Shown: in pieces, positions 1 to 8,195 of the stretch
How positions within the stretch are numbered: position 1 is the first letter of the stretch
Layout of the letters: each line of letters begins with the position of its first letter
From: Ramlibacter ginsenosidimutans
Lineage (GTDB): Bacteria > Pseudomonadota > Gammaproteobacteria > Burkholderiales > Burkholderiaceae_C
Assembly (NCBI RefSeq): GCF_042678185.1
Contig: NZ_JBHUDQ010000014.1
Strand: one strand, 5' to 3'
Length of the DNA: 64,000 nucleotides
Notes under the pieces: generated by a model
Database searches by the model: none
What the model was told of the DNA's origin: nothing
What the model saw: the letters and a program-made list of their open reading frames with translations, nothing else
Made by a program: the position numbers and the translations under genes

Positions 1-363
1 CTGGGCCAGCGCCAGGGTGACCATCGAGAAGTAGATTCCGCGCGTGCGGATCGCGAGGAAGCCGATCACGGCGCCCAGCAGCGCAGAAGCCGCCACGCCC
101 ACCAGCACCGCCACCGGCCAGGGCAGGCCGGCGTGCACGATCGCGATACCGGTCGCGTAGCTGCCGGTCCCCAGGAAGGCCGCGTGGCCGAACGACAGCA
201 GCCCGGTGTAGCCGAACAGCAGGTTGAAGCCGACGGCGTAGAGGCCGAACACGAGGATGTTGACCGCGAGCGCCTCGTAGGGCATCAGCAGCGGGAACAC
301 CAGCAGGAACAGCAGGACCGCCGCGACCCGGTGCCGCGCGATCGTGCGGATCAGCGAATGCAC
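1..363 (-). CDS. Branched-chain amino acid-type ABC permease, LivM-like (partial)
   Basis: N-terminal 121 residues of a LivM-family inner-membrane permease; the rest lies beyond the window edge. The translation begins with a short cytoplasmic Arg-rich stretch, then hydrophobic helices, and contains the family-typical LLFGYTGLLSFGHAAFLG segment. I chose the GTG at 363 because it lies 10 bases after the livH stop at 374; an ATG at 382 is out of frame. It forms a permease pair with the livH-like gene, and the ATPase genes presumably follow outside the window. The operon context (Mo-hydroxylase, FAD monooxygenase) suggests the cargo is an aromatic catabolite rather than leucine. That cargo is inferred. 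Confidence 0.9.
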   Translation of the reverse strand, partial: MHSLIRTIARHRVAAVLLFLLVFPLLMPYEALAVNILVFGLYAVGFNLLFGYTGLLSFGHAAFLGTGSYATGIAIVHAGLPWPVAVLVGVAASALLGAVIGFLAIRTRGIYFSMVTLALAQ

Positions 364-373
364 GGGCCGGCCC

Positions 374-1258
374 TCAGGACATGAGGCCGGCCTTGCCGAA
401 CAGCCCTTGCGGCCGCACCAGCAGGACCAGCGCCATCAACACGAAGATGGACAGCTCCGCCAGGTCGGGCGCGAGCAGCGAAGTGAGGCTGAAGACGATG
501 CCCACGAGCAGTCCGGCGACCACGGCGCCCGGTAGCGAGCCCATGCCGCCCACCACCGTCACCACGAAGGACTCCGCCAGCACCGTGATGCCCATCTCGG
601 CATTCACGGCGCGCGTCGGCGCGGCCAGCACGCCCGACAGCCCGGCGATCGCCGTGCCGATGCCGAACACCATCCACCACACGCGCGAGACGTCGATCCC
701 CAGCACGCGCACGATCTCGGGATCGCGCGAGCCGGCCCGGATGATCAGGCCGTAGCGCGTCTTCTCTATGAACAGCCACAGCGCCGCCACCACCACGGCG
801 GTCGCGAGGATCAGCACCAGCCGATACAGCGGGAAATGGCCGAAACCCAGGTCGACCGCGCCGCGCAGCGCCGTCGGCGTGCTCGAAGGCATGCCCTCGA
901 TGCCGAAGATCATGCGGATGCCTTCGATCAGCACGTAGCTGAGGCCGAAGGTGAGCAGCAGCGGGTAGTCGATGCCGCGCCCGTACAGCGGCCGCACCAG
1001 GAAACGTTCGCACAGCAGGCCGATGCTGCCCACGGCCAGCGGCGTGATCAACAGGCTCAGGAAGAAGCTGCCGGTGAGGGCCTGGAAGTACACGCCCAGG
1101 AAGGCGCCCACCATGAAGAAGGCGCCGTGGGCGAAGTTCACCACCGTGAGCATGCCGAAGATCAGCGACAGCCCCACCGCCAGCAGCGCGTACACGGCCC
1201 CGAGCGCCACGCCCGTGACCAGTTGCAGCGCGATCAGCGACGGGGTGACCTGGTCCAC
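374..1258 (-). CDS. Branched-chain amino acid-type ABC permease, LivH-like
   Basis: A 294-residue LivH-family permease of the inner membrane, full family length, rich in hydrophobic helices throughout. The motif LIFGMLTVVNFAHGAFFMVG near residues 33-52 is typical of LivH. It lies 12 bases downstream of the binding-protein gene and just upstream of the livM-like gene, so the three import genes are co-transcribed. With the upstream hydroxylase genes this looks like substrate uptake for a catabolic operon. Family assignment is firm; substrate is unknown. Confidence 0.93.
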   Translation of the reverse strand: MDQVTPSLIALQLVTGVALGAVYALLAVGLSLIFGMLTVVNFAHGAFFMVGAFLGVYFQALTGSFFLSLLITPLAVGSIGLLCERFLVRPLYGRGIDYPLLLTFGLSYVLIEGIRMIFGIEGMPSSTPTALRGAVDLGFGHFPLYRLVLILATAVVVAALWLFIEKTRYGLIIRAGSRDPEIVRVLGIDVSRVWWMVFGIGTAIAGLSGVLAAPTRAVNAEMGITVLAESFVVTVVGGMGSLPGAVVAGLLVGIVFSLTSLLAPDLAELSIFVLMALVLLVRPQGLFGKAGLMS

Positions 1259-1270
1259 GGTGCCGAGTGG

Positions 1271-2530
1271 TCAGGCTTTGAAGCCGAGTTCGGTGCAGCT
1301 TCGCAGGTTGGCTTCGCTCGGCGCTTCGATGTGCGCGATGTTGAACACGTCGTCCTTGCCTTTCATGTCCTTCTCGGCCTTGGACTCCACGACGATCACC
1401 GACTGCACCGACTGGTGGTCGCACTTGCGGTAGAACTGCGGGCCCTTGTACCAGTCGTAGCGCAGCCGGCTCATGGCCTCGGCCACCTTGTCCGACTCCG
1501 TGGACCTGGCATCGAGCACGCCTTGCAGCACGCTGCGCACGCCCGCGTAGCCGAGCGCACCGTAGTCCGAGGGCACCGCGCCGCCGTAGGCCTTGCGGAA
1601 CTTGTCGTTGAACGCCTTGGCGCTGGGAATGTTGTTCTCCATGCCCCAGTAGTACGAGGTGCCGCCGACCACGCCCTCGAACACGTCGGCGCCGCCCACC
1701 TGCCGTGCCGTGAACACCAGCACCGGCGTGATGATGCGCGTCGTCGACTTCAGCCCGAAGTCGGTGGCCTGCTTGCACGAGTTCACCAGGTCGCGGCCGA
1801 AGTTGCACAGCACCAGGATGTCGGGCTTGAGCTGCTGGATGCGCGGCAGGAAGGCGGAGTAGTCGGCCGCGCCGAGCGGATGGCGGATGTCCGCCAGCGT
1901 GGTGGCGCCGAACTCCTTGCCGGCGCGCTCGAAACCGCGGACCATCTCGTGGCCGTAGGCGTAGTCCGCCGTGAGGTACACGATCTTCTTGCCGAACTTC
2001 GGGAAGCAGTAGCGTGCGACCGCGCCCGCCGTGAGGTGCGGGTTGAGCGCCTCGTGGAAGGTCCACGGGCTCCAGTCCTTGGCCTCGTTGATCGCGTCGG
2101 ACTGGCTGATGGAGTTGAAGATCACGTGCCGCTCGCGCGTCACGGCATTCATGGACAGCTGCGTCGCGGCCGACAGCGAGCCGACCATGAAGTCGACCTT
2201 GTCCTTCTCGATCAGCTCCAGCGTGCGCGTGGCCGCCTCGCCGGGATTGAGCTTGTCGTCGCGCACCAGCAGTTCGGCCTTGCGGCCGTTGAAGCCGCCG
2301 GCGGCATTGAAGTCGGCCACCGCGATTTCGGCGGCGCGCACCTGGTCGCGCGCTTCCGGCGCGTACGGCCCGGTCTGCGGCACGAGGAAGCCGATCTTGA
2401 TGTTCGCCGGTTGCGCGCGGACGATGTTCACCGCGAACGGCGACGACGCGAGCGCCGCACCCGCCGCACCGGCCTGGAGCAGGCGGCGCCGGGACAGCTC
2501 AGGCGATGGGGAGGGTTGCTGGTCGCTCAT
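1271..2530 (-). CDS. ABC transporter substrate-binding protein, LivK type, Tat-exported
   Basis: A 419-residue periplasmic binding protein of the Leu/Ile/Val receptor family (type 1 fold). The N-terminus carries a twin-arginine signal (SRRRLLQ at about 13-19) followed by a hydrophobic stretch, so it is likely exported folded. The mature part opens with IKIGFLVPQTGPYA, the usual first strand of this family. The ATG at 2530 has a GAGGAG ribosome site eight bases upstream and overlaps the end of the FAD monooxygenase gene by 32 bases. It partners the two permease genes downstream. Many homologous receptors in such operons bind aromatic acids; the ligand here is inferred only from context. Confidence 0.92.
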   Translation of the reverse strand: MSDQQPSPSPELSRRRLLQAGAAGAALASSPFAVNIVRAQPANIKIGFLVPQTGPYAPEARDQVRAAEIAVADFNAAGGFNGRKAELLVRDDKLNPGEAATRTLELIEKDKVDFMVGSLSAATQLSMNAVTRERHVIFNSISQSDAINEAKDWSPWTFHEALNPHLTAGAVARYCFPKFGKKIVYLTADYAYGHEMVRGFERAGKEFGATTLADIRHPLGAADYSAFLPRIQQLKPDILVLCNFGRDLVNSCKQATDFGLKSTTRIITPVLVFTARQVGGADVFEGVVGGTSYYWGMENNIPSAKAFNDKFRKAYGGAVPSDYGALGYAGVRSVLQGVLDARSTESDKVAEAMSRLRYDWYKGPQFYRKCDHQSVQSVIVVESKAEKDMKGKDDVFNIAHIEAPSEANLRSCTELGFKA

Positions 2531-3749
2531 GGGGAGTCTCCTCGAAGTGGTCTTGCTCGGGATCGGTCGCGGTCTCGGCCATCACGGCCAGCGCATCGCG
2601 CGCCTGCGCGGTGTTGCCGTCCTGGCCGCAGGCCTGCATGTAGGCGCCCAGCCGCCGGCCGCGTTGCACGACGGCCTGGCTGGCTGCGACCCGTTCGGCC
2701 GCATACGCCTGCAGCGCCTGCGGCGTCGGGCCGTGCAGGCGCAGCGCGCTTTCGAGCACCAGCGCATCCTGCATGGCCTTGGTCACGCCCATGCCCACAT
2801 GCGGGCGCGCCACGAAGGCGGCATCGCCCAGCAGCGCCACGCGGCCGCGCGCGACCTGCTGGGAGACCAGGTCGTGGATCGGCTGCAGGAAAGGCAGCCC
2901 GCATTTCTCGATCACCTCCGCGAAGGCGGGAGCCAGCAGCCGGCGGCCGTCTTCGCGCATCGCCGCGATCGCCCGCCAGGACACCTTGGGGGCCGGAATG
3001 CCTTGCGCGTAGTGCACGCCGTCGGCATCGGTGAGCAGTTCGGCCAGGCGGTCCGGCGCCGGCGCGGCGCGGTACCAGACGAAGTTCCAGGAGCGTTCGC
3101 CCGGGCGCGTGCCGTTGCCGGGACCCGCGACCGGATAGCCCAGCATCTGCTCGCCGGGCGGCAGGCAGAAGCCGAAGCGTTCGAAGATCGCCTGCTGCGT
3201 GCCGCGGGACAGCACCGCTTCGTCGGTGAGCCCGCGCCAGGCGACGTAGCCGGCGTATTCGGGCTGCACCTCGGGCCAGTACTGCTGGCGGATCGCCGAG
3301 CGGATGCCGTCGGCGGCGACGAGCAGTTCGCCCTCGAACGGGCCCGCGCTGGTCTGCACGCGAACGCGGTCGCTCTCTTCCTCGACCGACTGCACCGCGA
3401 CACCCTGGCGGTAGTGCACCTGCGGCAGTTGCGCCAACTGGCCGTGCAGCAACTGGTACAGGCGCGACCAGGACGTCAGCACCTGCGGCATGCGCAGCAC
3501 GCCGAGTTCGCGCCCGGCGCTGTCCAGGGTCACGCGGTCCACCACCGGGATGCCCAGCGCGAAATCCTGCGGCATGCCGCAGCGGCGCAGGCCGCGCTCG
3601 AGCACCGGGTGGGTGATGATGCCGGCGCCGCGCCCCATCATCGGGCCGGCGACGCGTTCCAGCACCGTGACGGCGTGGCCCGCGCGTGCCAGCAGGTTCG
3701 CGGCCATCAGCCCGCCGAGCGAGCCGCCCGCGACCAGCACATGGGCCAT
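2499..3749 (-). CDS. FAD-dependent aromatic monooxygenase (class A)
   Basis: A 416-residue single-component flavoprotein hydroxylase. The dinucleotide-binding motif VAGGSLGGLMAANLL lies at residues 6-20. The middle has the DG motif (VAADGIRSAIRQ), and the later GD motif (ALLGDAAFVARPHVGMG) binds the FAD ribityl chain. The GGSLGG start resembles 2,6-dihydroxypyridine 3-hydroxylase-type enzymes more than salicylate hydroxylases, from memory of those sequences. It would insert one oxygen atom into an activated ring using NAD(P)H. It lies three bases after the VOC gene and downstream of the Mo-hydroxylase, a layout seen in N-heteroaromatic degradation. Exact substrate unknown. Confidence 0.87.
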   Translation of the reverse strand: MAHVLVAGGSLGGLMAANLLARAGHAVTVLERVAGPMMGRGAGIITHPVLERGLRRCGMPQDFALGIPVVDRVTLDSAGRELGVLRMPQVLTSWSRLYQLLHGQLAQLPQVHYRQGVAVQSVEEESDRVRVQTSAGPFEGELLVAADGIRSAIRQQYWPEVQPEYAGYVAWRGLTDEAVLSRGTQQAIFERFGFCLPPGEQMLGYPVAGPGNGTRPGERSWNFVWYRAAPAPDRLAELLTDADGVHYAQGIPAPKVSWRAIAAMREDGRRLLAPAFAEVIEKCGLPFLQPIHDLVSQQVARGRVALLGDAAFVARPHVGMGVTKAMQDALVLESALRLHGPTPQALQAYAAERVAASQAVVQRGRRLGAYMQACGQDGNTAQARDALAVMAETATDPEQDHFEETPHERPATLPIA

Positions 3750-3751
3750 GC

Positions 3752-4198
3752 TCAGGACCTGGTTGCGGCCTCTTCCGCCGCCGGGTAGTTCAGTTCGATG
3801 ACGACGCCGTTGGGGTCGTCGAGGAAGACCTGGTGCAGGCCCAGGTCGGGGACGGTGCGCTCGCGCGCGGCCACGCCCAGGCTGCGCAGGTGCGCCCGCA
3901 TGGCCGCCAGCCCGGTGGCGAAGAAGGCGACGTGGTCCACCGCGCCGCTGCCATGCAGGCTGGAGACGTCGCGGTCACCGAGGTACCTCTTCAGACCCTC
4001 GGGGTCGTTGCGATCCATCCCGATGATGTGCACGACGGCATTGGTGTAGCTGTCGTGGTCGCCGCGATACATCCACAAGCCCGGGAAGGGAAAGTTGGGA
4101 CGCGGGCCGACCGTGAGCCCCAGCACGCGTTCGTAGAACCGCTGCGTGGCGTCGAGGTCCATCGTGCGGATCGAGAAGTGGTTGAGGGAGAGGGTCAC
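3752..4198 (-). CDS. VOC-family protein (glyoxalase/dioxygenase fold)
   Basis: A protein of about 148 residues with the paired beta-alpha-beta-beta-beta vicinal oxygen chelate fold. Three candidate metal ligands are visible: His in SLNHFSI near the start, His in AVDHVAFF in the second module, and Glu in GVVIELNY near the C-terminus. Members include glyoxalases, epimerases and ring-cleavage dioxygenases. The start is uncertain: I prefer the GTG at 4198, which gives the usual LNHFSI opening, but no good ribosome site precedes it; an in-frame ATG at 4264 would add 22 residues. The 84-base gap upstream holds a small GGGGG/CCCCC hairpin (4238-4250). It may act on the product of the neighbouring monooxygenase. 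Confidence 0.8.
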   Translation of the reverse strand: MTLSLNHFSIRTMDLDATQRFYERVLGLTVGPRPNFPFPGLWMYRGDHDSYTNAVVHIIGMDRNDPEGLKRYLGDRDVSSLHGSGAVDHVAFFATGLAAMRAHLRSLGVAARERTVPDLGLHQVFLDDPNGVVIELNYPAAEEAATRS

Positions 4199-4282
4199 TT
4201 TATTGATCAACGGGTAAACAAGGCGGATTGTTGGAGCGGGGGTGTCCCCCTGCATCGGGACCAACCCGTAGGCTGGTGCAGA

Positions 4283-6718
4283 TCACGCCGGAACGCCGAG
4301 CGCGCGCAGGATCTTTTCCGGCGTCGCCGGCTGCGACCACACCTGCGCACCGAGCGGCGCGAGGGCGTCGTTGATGGCGTTCATCACCGCGGCCGGCGCG
4401 CCCGCGGTGCCTGCTTCGCCGGCGCCTTTCGCACCGAGCTGGCTGCTGCGCGTGGGCGTCTGCACGTGCGCGACGTGGATGTCCGGCATCTCGGCGCTCA
4501 TCGGCAGCAGGTAATCCGCCAGCGTCGCATTGAGCATCAGCCCGTGCTCGTCGTACAGGCACTCCTCCAGCAGCGCTCCGCCGATGCCCTGCACGATGGC
4601 GCCGCGGATCTGCTCATCCACGAGCTTGGGATTCACCACGCGCCCGCAGTCCTCCACCGCCCAGTGCTTCAGCAACCGCACGAAGCCCGTGTCCACGTCC
4701 ACCTCCACGTACGAGGCCTGCACGCCGTTGGTGAAGATGAAGGGGTAGTCCCGCTGCGCGTAGTGGCGCGTCACCATCAGTTCGGGCGTGAAGTCGCGCG
4801 GCAGCGTGTCGGAGCGGTAGTAGGCCACGCGACCCAGCTCGGCGAAGGGCAGCAGCATCTCGCCGCTCCCGGCGTCCACCACATGCCCGCGGCGCACCGC
4901 CAGGCCGGCGACGTCGCGCTTGAGCATCGCGGCCGCGAGCTTGAGGATGTTCGCGCGCAGCGCCTGGCCGGCCAGCAGCACCGCCTCGCCGCCGATGCCG
5001 GCGCCGCGCGACGCCCAGGTGCCGCCGCCGTAAGGCGTGACCTCGGTGTCGCCCGTCACCACGCGGACGCGCTCGAGGTCCACGCCGACGGCGTCGGCCG
5101 CGATCTGCCGGAAGATGCCGTCGTTGCCCTGGCCTTGTTCGCCCACGCTCGCCATCAGGGTGATGCCGCCCGCGGGATCCAGCCGGATCGTGGCGCCGTC
5201 CTGCGACGCGATGCGGGCGCCGCCCACGCCGTAGAACGCGGCGCTCGGGTTGGTCAGTTCGATCAGGGTCGCGAAGCCGATGCCGCGGTAGATGCCGCGC
5301 TCGCGCAGCGCCGCCTGCTCGGCTCGCAGCACCGGGTAATCCATCATCACCTCGATCTTGCGCAGGCAGGCCTCGTGCGAGAGCTGCTCGAAGGCGATGC
5401 CGCTCACGCCCTTGGTGGGGTAGGCATCGTCGGGAATGACGTTGCGGCGGCGGAACTCCAGCGGGTCGATGCGCAGCTTGCGCGCGGCGAGGTCCACCAG
5501 GCCCTCCGTGACGGCGCAGGCGATGGGGTGGCCGACGCCACGGTACTGGCAGGTCGGCGTCTTGTTCTGGAACACGACCTTCAGGTCCGCGCGGTATGCC
5601 TGGTGCCGGTACGGGCCGCCCACCAGGTTCACCACCTGGTTGCCTTCGATGGCGCTGGTGCGCGGGAACATCGAATAGGGTCCCACGCCCGTGAGGTCAT
5701 CCAGCTCGAAGGCAAGGATCTCGCCCGTGCGGCTGGCGGCGAGCCGCGCGTGCACGCGGTGGTGGCGCGCATGGATGTCGCTGGTAAACGACTCGAGGCG
5801 GTCCGCGACGAACTTGACCGGCCGCCGGCACAGCATGGACAGCGCCACGGTGGCAAAGTCGTCGGGATAGGCGTGCACCTTGATGCCGAAGGAGCCGCCG
5901 ACGTCCTTGCAGACGACGCGCACCGCCGACTCCGGCAGCTCGAACTGGCGCGCGTACAGGTCCTGCATCATGTGCGGCGCCTGGCAGGAGTGGTAGACCG
6001 TCAGGCGCTGCTCCGCGGCGTTCCAGTCGGCGAGCTGGCTGCGCGGCTCCAGCGTCACGCCGGTGTGCCGGCCGAACTCGAAGTCGCACTCCACCACCGC
6101 GTCGGCGCGCGCGAAGGCTTCGTCCACGCCGCCCACCTCGAGGTGGCGCGTGAAGCAGAGGTTGTCGCCGAGCTCCGGATGGATCACCGGTGTGGCCGGG
6201 TCCAGCGCCGTCTGCATGTCGAGCGCGGCGGGCAGCATCTCGTAGTCCACCTCGATGCGTTGCAGCGCATCCTCGGCCTGCGCACGCGTCTCGGCGACGA
6301 CCGCCACCACGGGCTCGCCTTGCCAGCAGGCCCGGGCTATGGCCAGCGGGTACTGCGGCGCGGATTTCATGCCCACCATGTGCGCCAGCGTGGCCACCCA
6401 GGGTTTGCACACCGTGGCTATGTCGCGGCCGTCGGCGACCAGCACCACGCCGGGCATGCGGCGCGCCTCCTCGGCACGGATGCCCAGGATGCGGCAATGG
6501 GCGACCGGGCTGCGCCAGAAGACGGCGTGCGCCATGCGGGGTAGCTCGATGTCGTCGACGTATACGCCCTGGCCTTGGACGAGCCGGCGCGCGCTCGGCC
6601 GCTCGCTGCTGCTGCCGATGTAGCGCGCGTCTTCGGTGACCGGGCGCAGCGTCTCGGCCTGCTCCGGCCGTTCCACGACTTCGCTGCCGGCGTGCACGTG
6701 CATCTCGAGGCTGCTCAT
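4283..6718 (-). CDS. Molybdenum hydroxylase large subunit (xanthine dehydrogenase family)
   Basis: An 811-residue molybdopterin-binding catalytic subunit of the xanthine oxidase family. It has the a/b hammerhead domain (GQGVYVDDIELPRMAHAVF region), the cofactor contact GEQGQGND, and a conserved Glu at about residue 768 in GAGEAGTAGAP that acts as catalytic base in this family. The active-site loop reads CQYRGVGHP and lacks the AYRCSFR signature of CO dehydrogenase, so this is an organic-substrate hydroxylase. The ATG at 6718 overlaps the 2Fe-2S subunit stop as ATGA, indicating translational coupling. No Tat signal is seen, so the enzyme is probably cytoplasmic. The likely reaction is hydroxylation of a ring carbon next to nitrogen or of an aldehyde; the substrate is unknown. 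Confidence 0.92.
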   Translation of the reverse strand: MSSLEMHVHAGSEVVERPEQAETLRPVTEDARYIGSSSERPSARRLVQGQGVYVDDIELPRMAHAVFWRSPVAHCRILGIRAEEARRMPGVVLVADGRDIATVCKPWVATLAHMVGMKSAPQYPLAIARACWQGEPVVAVVAETRAQAEDALQRIEVDYEMLPAALDMQTALDPATPVIHPELGDNLCFTRHLEVGGVDEAFARADAVVECDFEFGRHTGVTLEPRSQLADWNAAEQRLTVYHSCQAPHMMQDLYARQFELPESAVRVVCKDVGGSFGIKVHAYPDDFATVALSMLCRRPVKFVADRLESFTSDIHARHHRVHARLAASRTGEILAFELDDLTGVGPYSMFPRTSAIEGNQVVNLVGGPYRHQAYRADLKVVFQNKTPTCQYRGVGHPIACAVTEGLVDLAARKLRIDPLEFRRRNVIPDDAYPTKGVSGIAFEQLSHEACLRKIEVMMDYPVLRAEQAALRERGIYRGIGFATLIELTNPSAAFYGVGGARIASQDGATIRLDPAGGITLMASVGEQGQGNDGIFRQIAADAVGVDLERVRVVTGDTEVTPYGGGTWASRGAGIGGEAVLLAGQALRANILKLAAAMLKRDVAGLAVRRGHVVDAGSGEMLLPFAELGRVAYYRSDTLPRDFTPELMVTRHYAQRDYPFIFTNGVQASYVEVDVDTGFVRLLKHWAVEDCGRVVNPKLVDEQIRGAIVQGIGGALLEECLYDEHGLMLNATLADYLLPMSAEMPDIHVAHVQTPTRSSQLGAKGAGEAGTAGAPAAVMNAINDALAPLGAQVWSQPATPEKILRALGVPA

Positions 6719-7215
6719 GCCGAAGCTCCCGTGCGCGGCCGCCCGGCGCGCTGGTCCAGTGTCTCGCACACCGCATCGACGATGGCGTGGTATCCGGTGC
6801 AGCGGCAGTAGTTCCCGCTCATCCACTCGCGCACCTCGGCGCGCGTTGCATCGGGCTTCTGTTCCAGCAGCTCCTTGGCCGCCATGACCATGCCCGGCGT
6901 GCAGAAGCCGCATTGCAGCGCGTTGTGCCGCACGAAGGCGGCCTGCAGGTCGGCGACGTCGCCGTCCGCGCTCACGCCCTCGATCGTGCGGACGCTGCGG
7001 CCATCGGCCTGCACCGCCAGCGTCAGGCAACCGCGCACGATGTGGCCGTCGACCTCCACCGTGCAGGCGCCGCAGACGCCGTGCTCGCAGCCGAGGTGCG
7101 AACCCTTGAGGCCCAGCGGGCCGCGCAGGAAGTCGACGAGATGCTGGCGCGGTTCGACGGCGCGGCGTTGCGCCTGGCCGTTGACGGTGACTTCGATGGT
7201 GTGCAGTTCGGGCAT
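6715..7215 (-). CDS. Molybdenum hydroxylase 2Fe-2S subunit
   Basis: A 166-residue iron-sulfur subunit with two clusters. The plant-ferredoxin-like N-terminal domain has the ligand set GCEHGVCGAC plus a Cys in RGCLTL. The C-terminal four-helix domain has CGFCTPGM and NYCRCTGY. It transfers electrons from the Mo site to the FAD subunit. The start ATG at 7215 follows the FAD-subunit stop by 11 bases, and the stop overlaps the large-subunit start. Length and motif spacing match CoxS/XdhC-type subunits. Confidence 0.95.
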   Translation of the reverse strand: MPELHTIEVTVNGQAQRRAVEPRQHLVDFLRGPLGLKGSHLGCEHGVCGACTVEVDGHIVRGCLTLAVQADGRSVRTIEGVSADGDVADLQAAFVRHNALQCGFCTPGMVMAAKELLEQKPDATRAEVREWMSGNYCRCTGYHAIVDAVCETLDQRAGRPRTGASA

Positions 7216-7226
7216 GGAGGTCGGGT

Positions 7227-8102
7227 TCAGGCGGCGAGCGCGACGCGGCTGGCGTGCGCGGCGGTGAGCAGGCGGCGCGCGAGGACGGCGGCGAGGTGCC
7301 GCTTCGTCTCGACGGCGTGGTACAGGTCGGACAGCGGATCCAGCTCGGCCTTCAGGGTGGCGATCGCGATCTCGATGTTGCCCGCGGTGAGTTCCTTGCC
7401 CGAGAGCAGCGCCTCGGTGCGCGGCACGCGCAAGGCCGTGGGGCCGACCGAAAGGAACCCGAGGCGGACCCGGCGCGCCACGGTCCCGTCGAACTGCGCC
7501 GCCACCGCGAGCCCCGCGGCTGCGTAGTCGCCGCGCCGGCGTGCCAGCTCGTCGAAGCCGAACCAGTCGCCCGCCGCCGCCACGGGCACCTCCGCGCCTA
7601 GCAGCAACTCGTCGGGCTCCATGGCGGTGGTGAGGATGGAGCGGAAGAAATTGCGCGCGGGCACGCTGCGGCGCCCGCGCGGGCCTTGCAGCACCACCGT
7701 GCCTTCGAGCGTGACCAGGCACGCCGGCCATTCCGCCGCAGGGTCCGCGTAGGCGAGCGAGCCGCCCCAGGTGCCCACGTTGCGGATGGCGCGGTGGGCG
7801 ATGTGGGGTGCGGCCGCCGCGAGCAGGGGCGCATGCTCGGCCACCAGGGGTGACGATTCGATCTCGCCATGCGTCGCGAGGGCGCCGATCCAGAGCTGCT
7901 CGCCGCGCCGCTCGATGCCGCGCAGTGCCGCGATGCCGCCGATGTCCACCAGCATCTGCGGCTCCGACAGGCGCAGGTTCAGCGTGGCGAGCAGCGTCTG
8001 GCCGCCGGCGAGCAGGCGCGCGCCCTCGCCGTGCTGCTGCAGCTGCGCGATCGCCTCTTCGATGGAGCGGACGCGCACGTAGTCGAAGCGCGGGGCCTTC
8101 AT
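7227..8102 (-). CDS. Molybdenum hydroxylase FAD subunit
   Basis: A 291-residue FAD-binding subunit of the CoxM/XdhB type, first gene of the minus-strand operon. It shows the two FAD loops of the family: LLAGGQTLLATLNLR near residue 30 and NVGTWGGSLAYADPAAEWPA near 108. The C-terminal CO-dehydrogenase flavoprotein domain follows. It passes electrons from the 2Fe-2S clusters to an acceptor. The operon order FAD, 2Fe-2S, Mo is the common CoxMSL order. The start lies 93 bases from the divergent TetR gene, and the space between holds a likely operator. Confidence 0.93.
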   Translation of the reverse strand: MKAPRFDYVRVRSIEEAIAQLQQHGEGARLLAGGQTLLATLNLRLSEPQMLVDIGGIAALRGIERRGEQLWIGALATHGEIESSPLVAEHAPLLAAAAPHIAHRAIRNVGTWGGSLAYADPAAEWPACLVTLEGTVVLQGPRGRRSVPARNFFRSILTTAMEPDELLLGAEVPVAAAGDWFGFDELARRRGDYAAAGLAVAAQFDGTVARRVRLGFLSVGPTALRVPRTEALLSGKELTAGNIEIAIATLKAELDPLSDLYHAVETKRHLAAVLARRLLTAAHASRVALAA

Positions 8103-8168
8103 GGGGTGGGCTCTTCCTGGTTGGGGCGCGCTCCGGGGTGGGAAGCCGCGCCGCTTCGGGTTAGCATA

Positions 8169-8184
8169 TTGACCAGATGTTCAA
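8169..8184. promoter_or_regulatory. Palindromic putative TetR operator
   Basis: The 16-base sequence TTGACCAGATGTTCAA reads TTGA-N-CA-NN-TG-N-TCAA, an inverted repeat matching at 12 of 16 positions. It sits in the 93-base gap between the divergent Mo-hydroxylase operon (start 8102) and the TetR gene (start 8196). Position and symmetry fit autoregulation and control of the catabolic operon. That role is inferred. Confidence 0.5.
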
Positions 8185-8195
8185 CAATCATAGGA

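Noticed and set aside
4238..4250. Small GGGGG/CCCCC hairpin as a terminator within the hydroxylase operon
   Set aside because: Only five base pairs with no T-run; too weak to call termination.
4283..6718. Carbon monoxide dehydrogenase large subunit
   Set aside because: The active-site loop lacks the AYRCSFR signature; the sequence reads CQYRGVGHP, so CO oxidation is unlikely.
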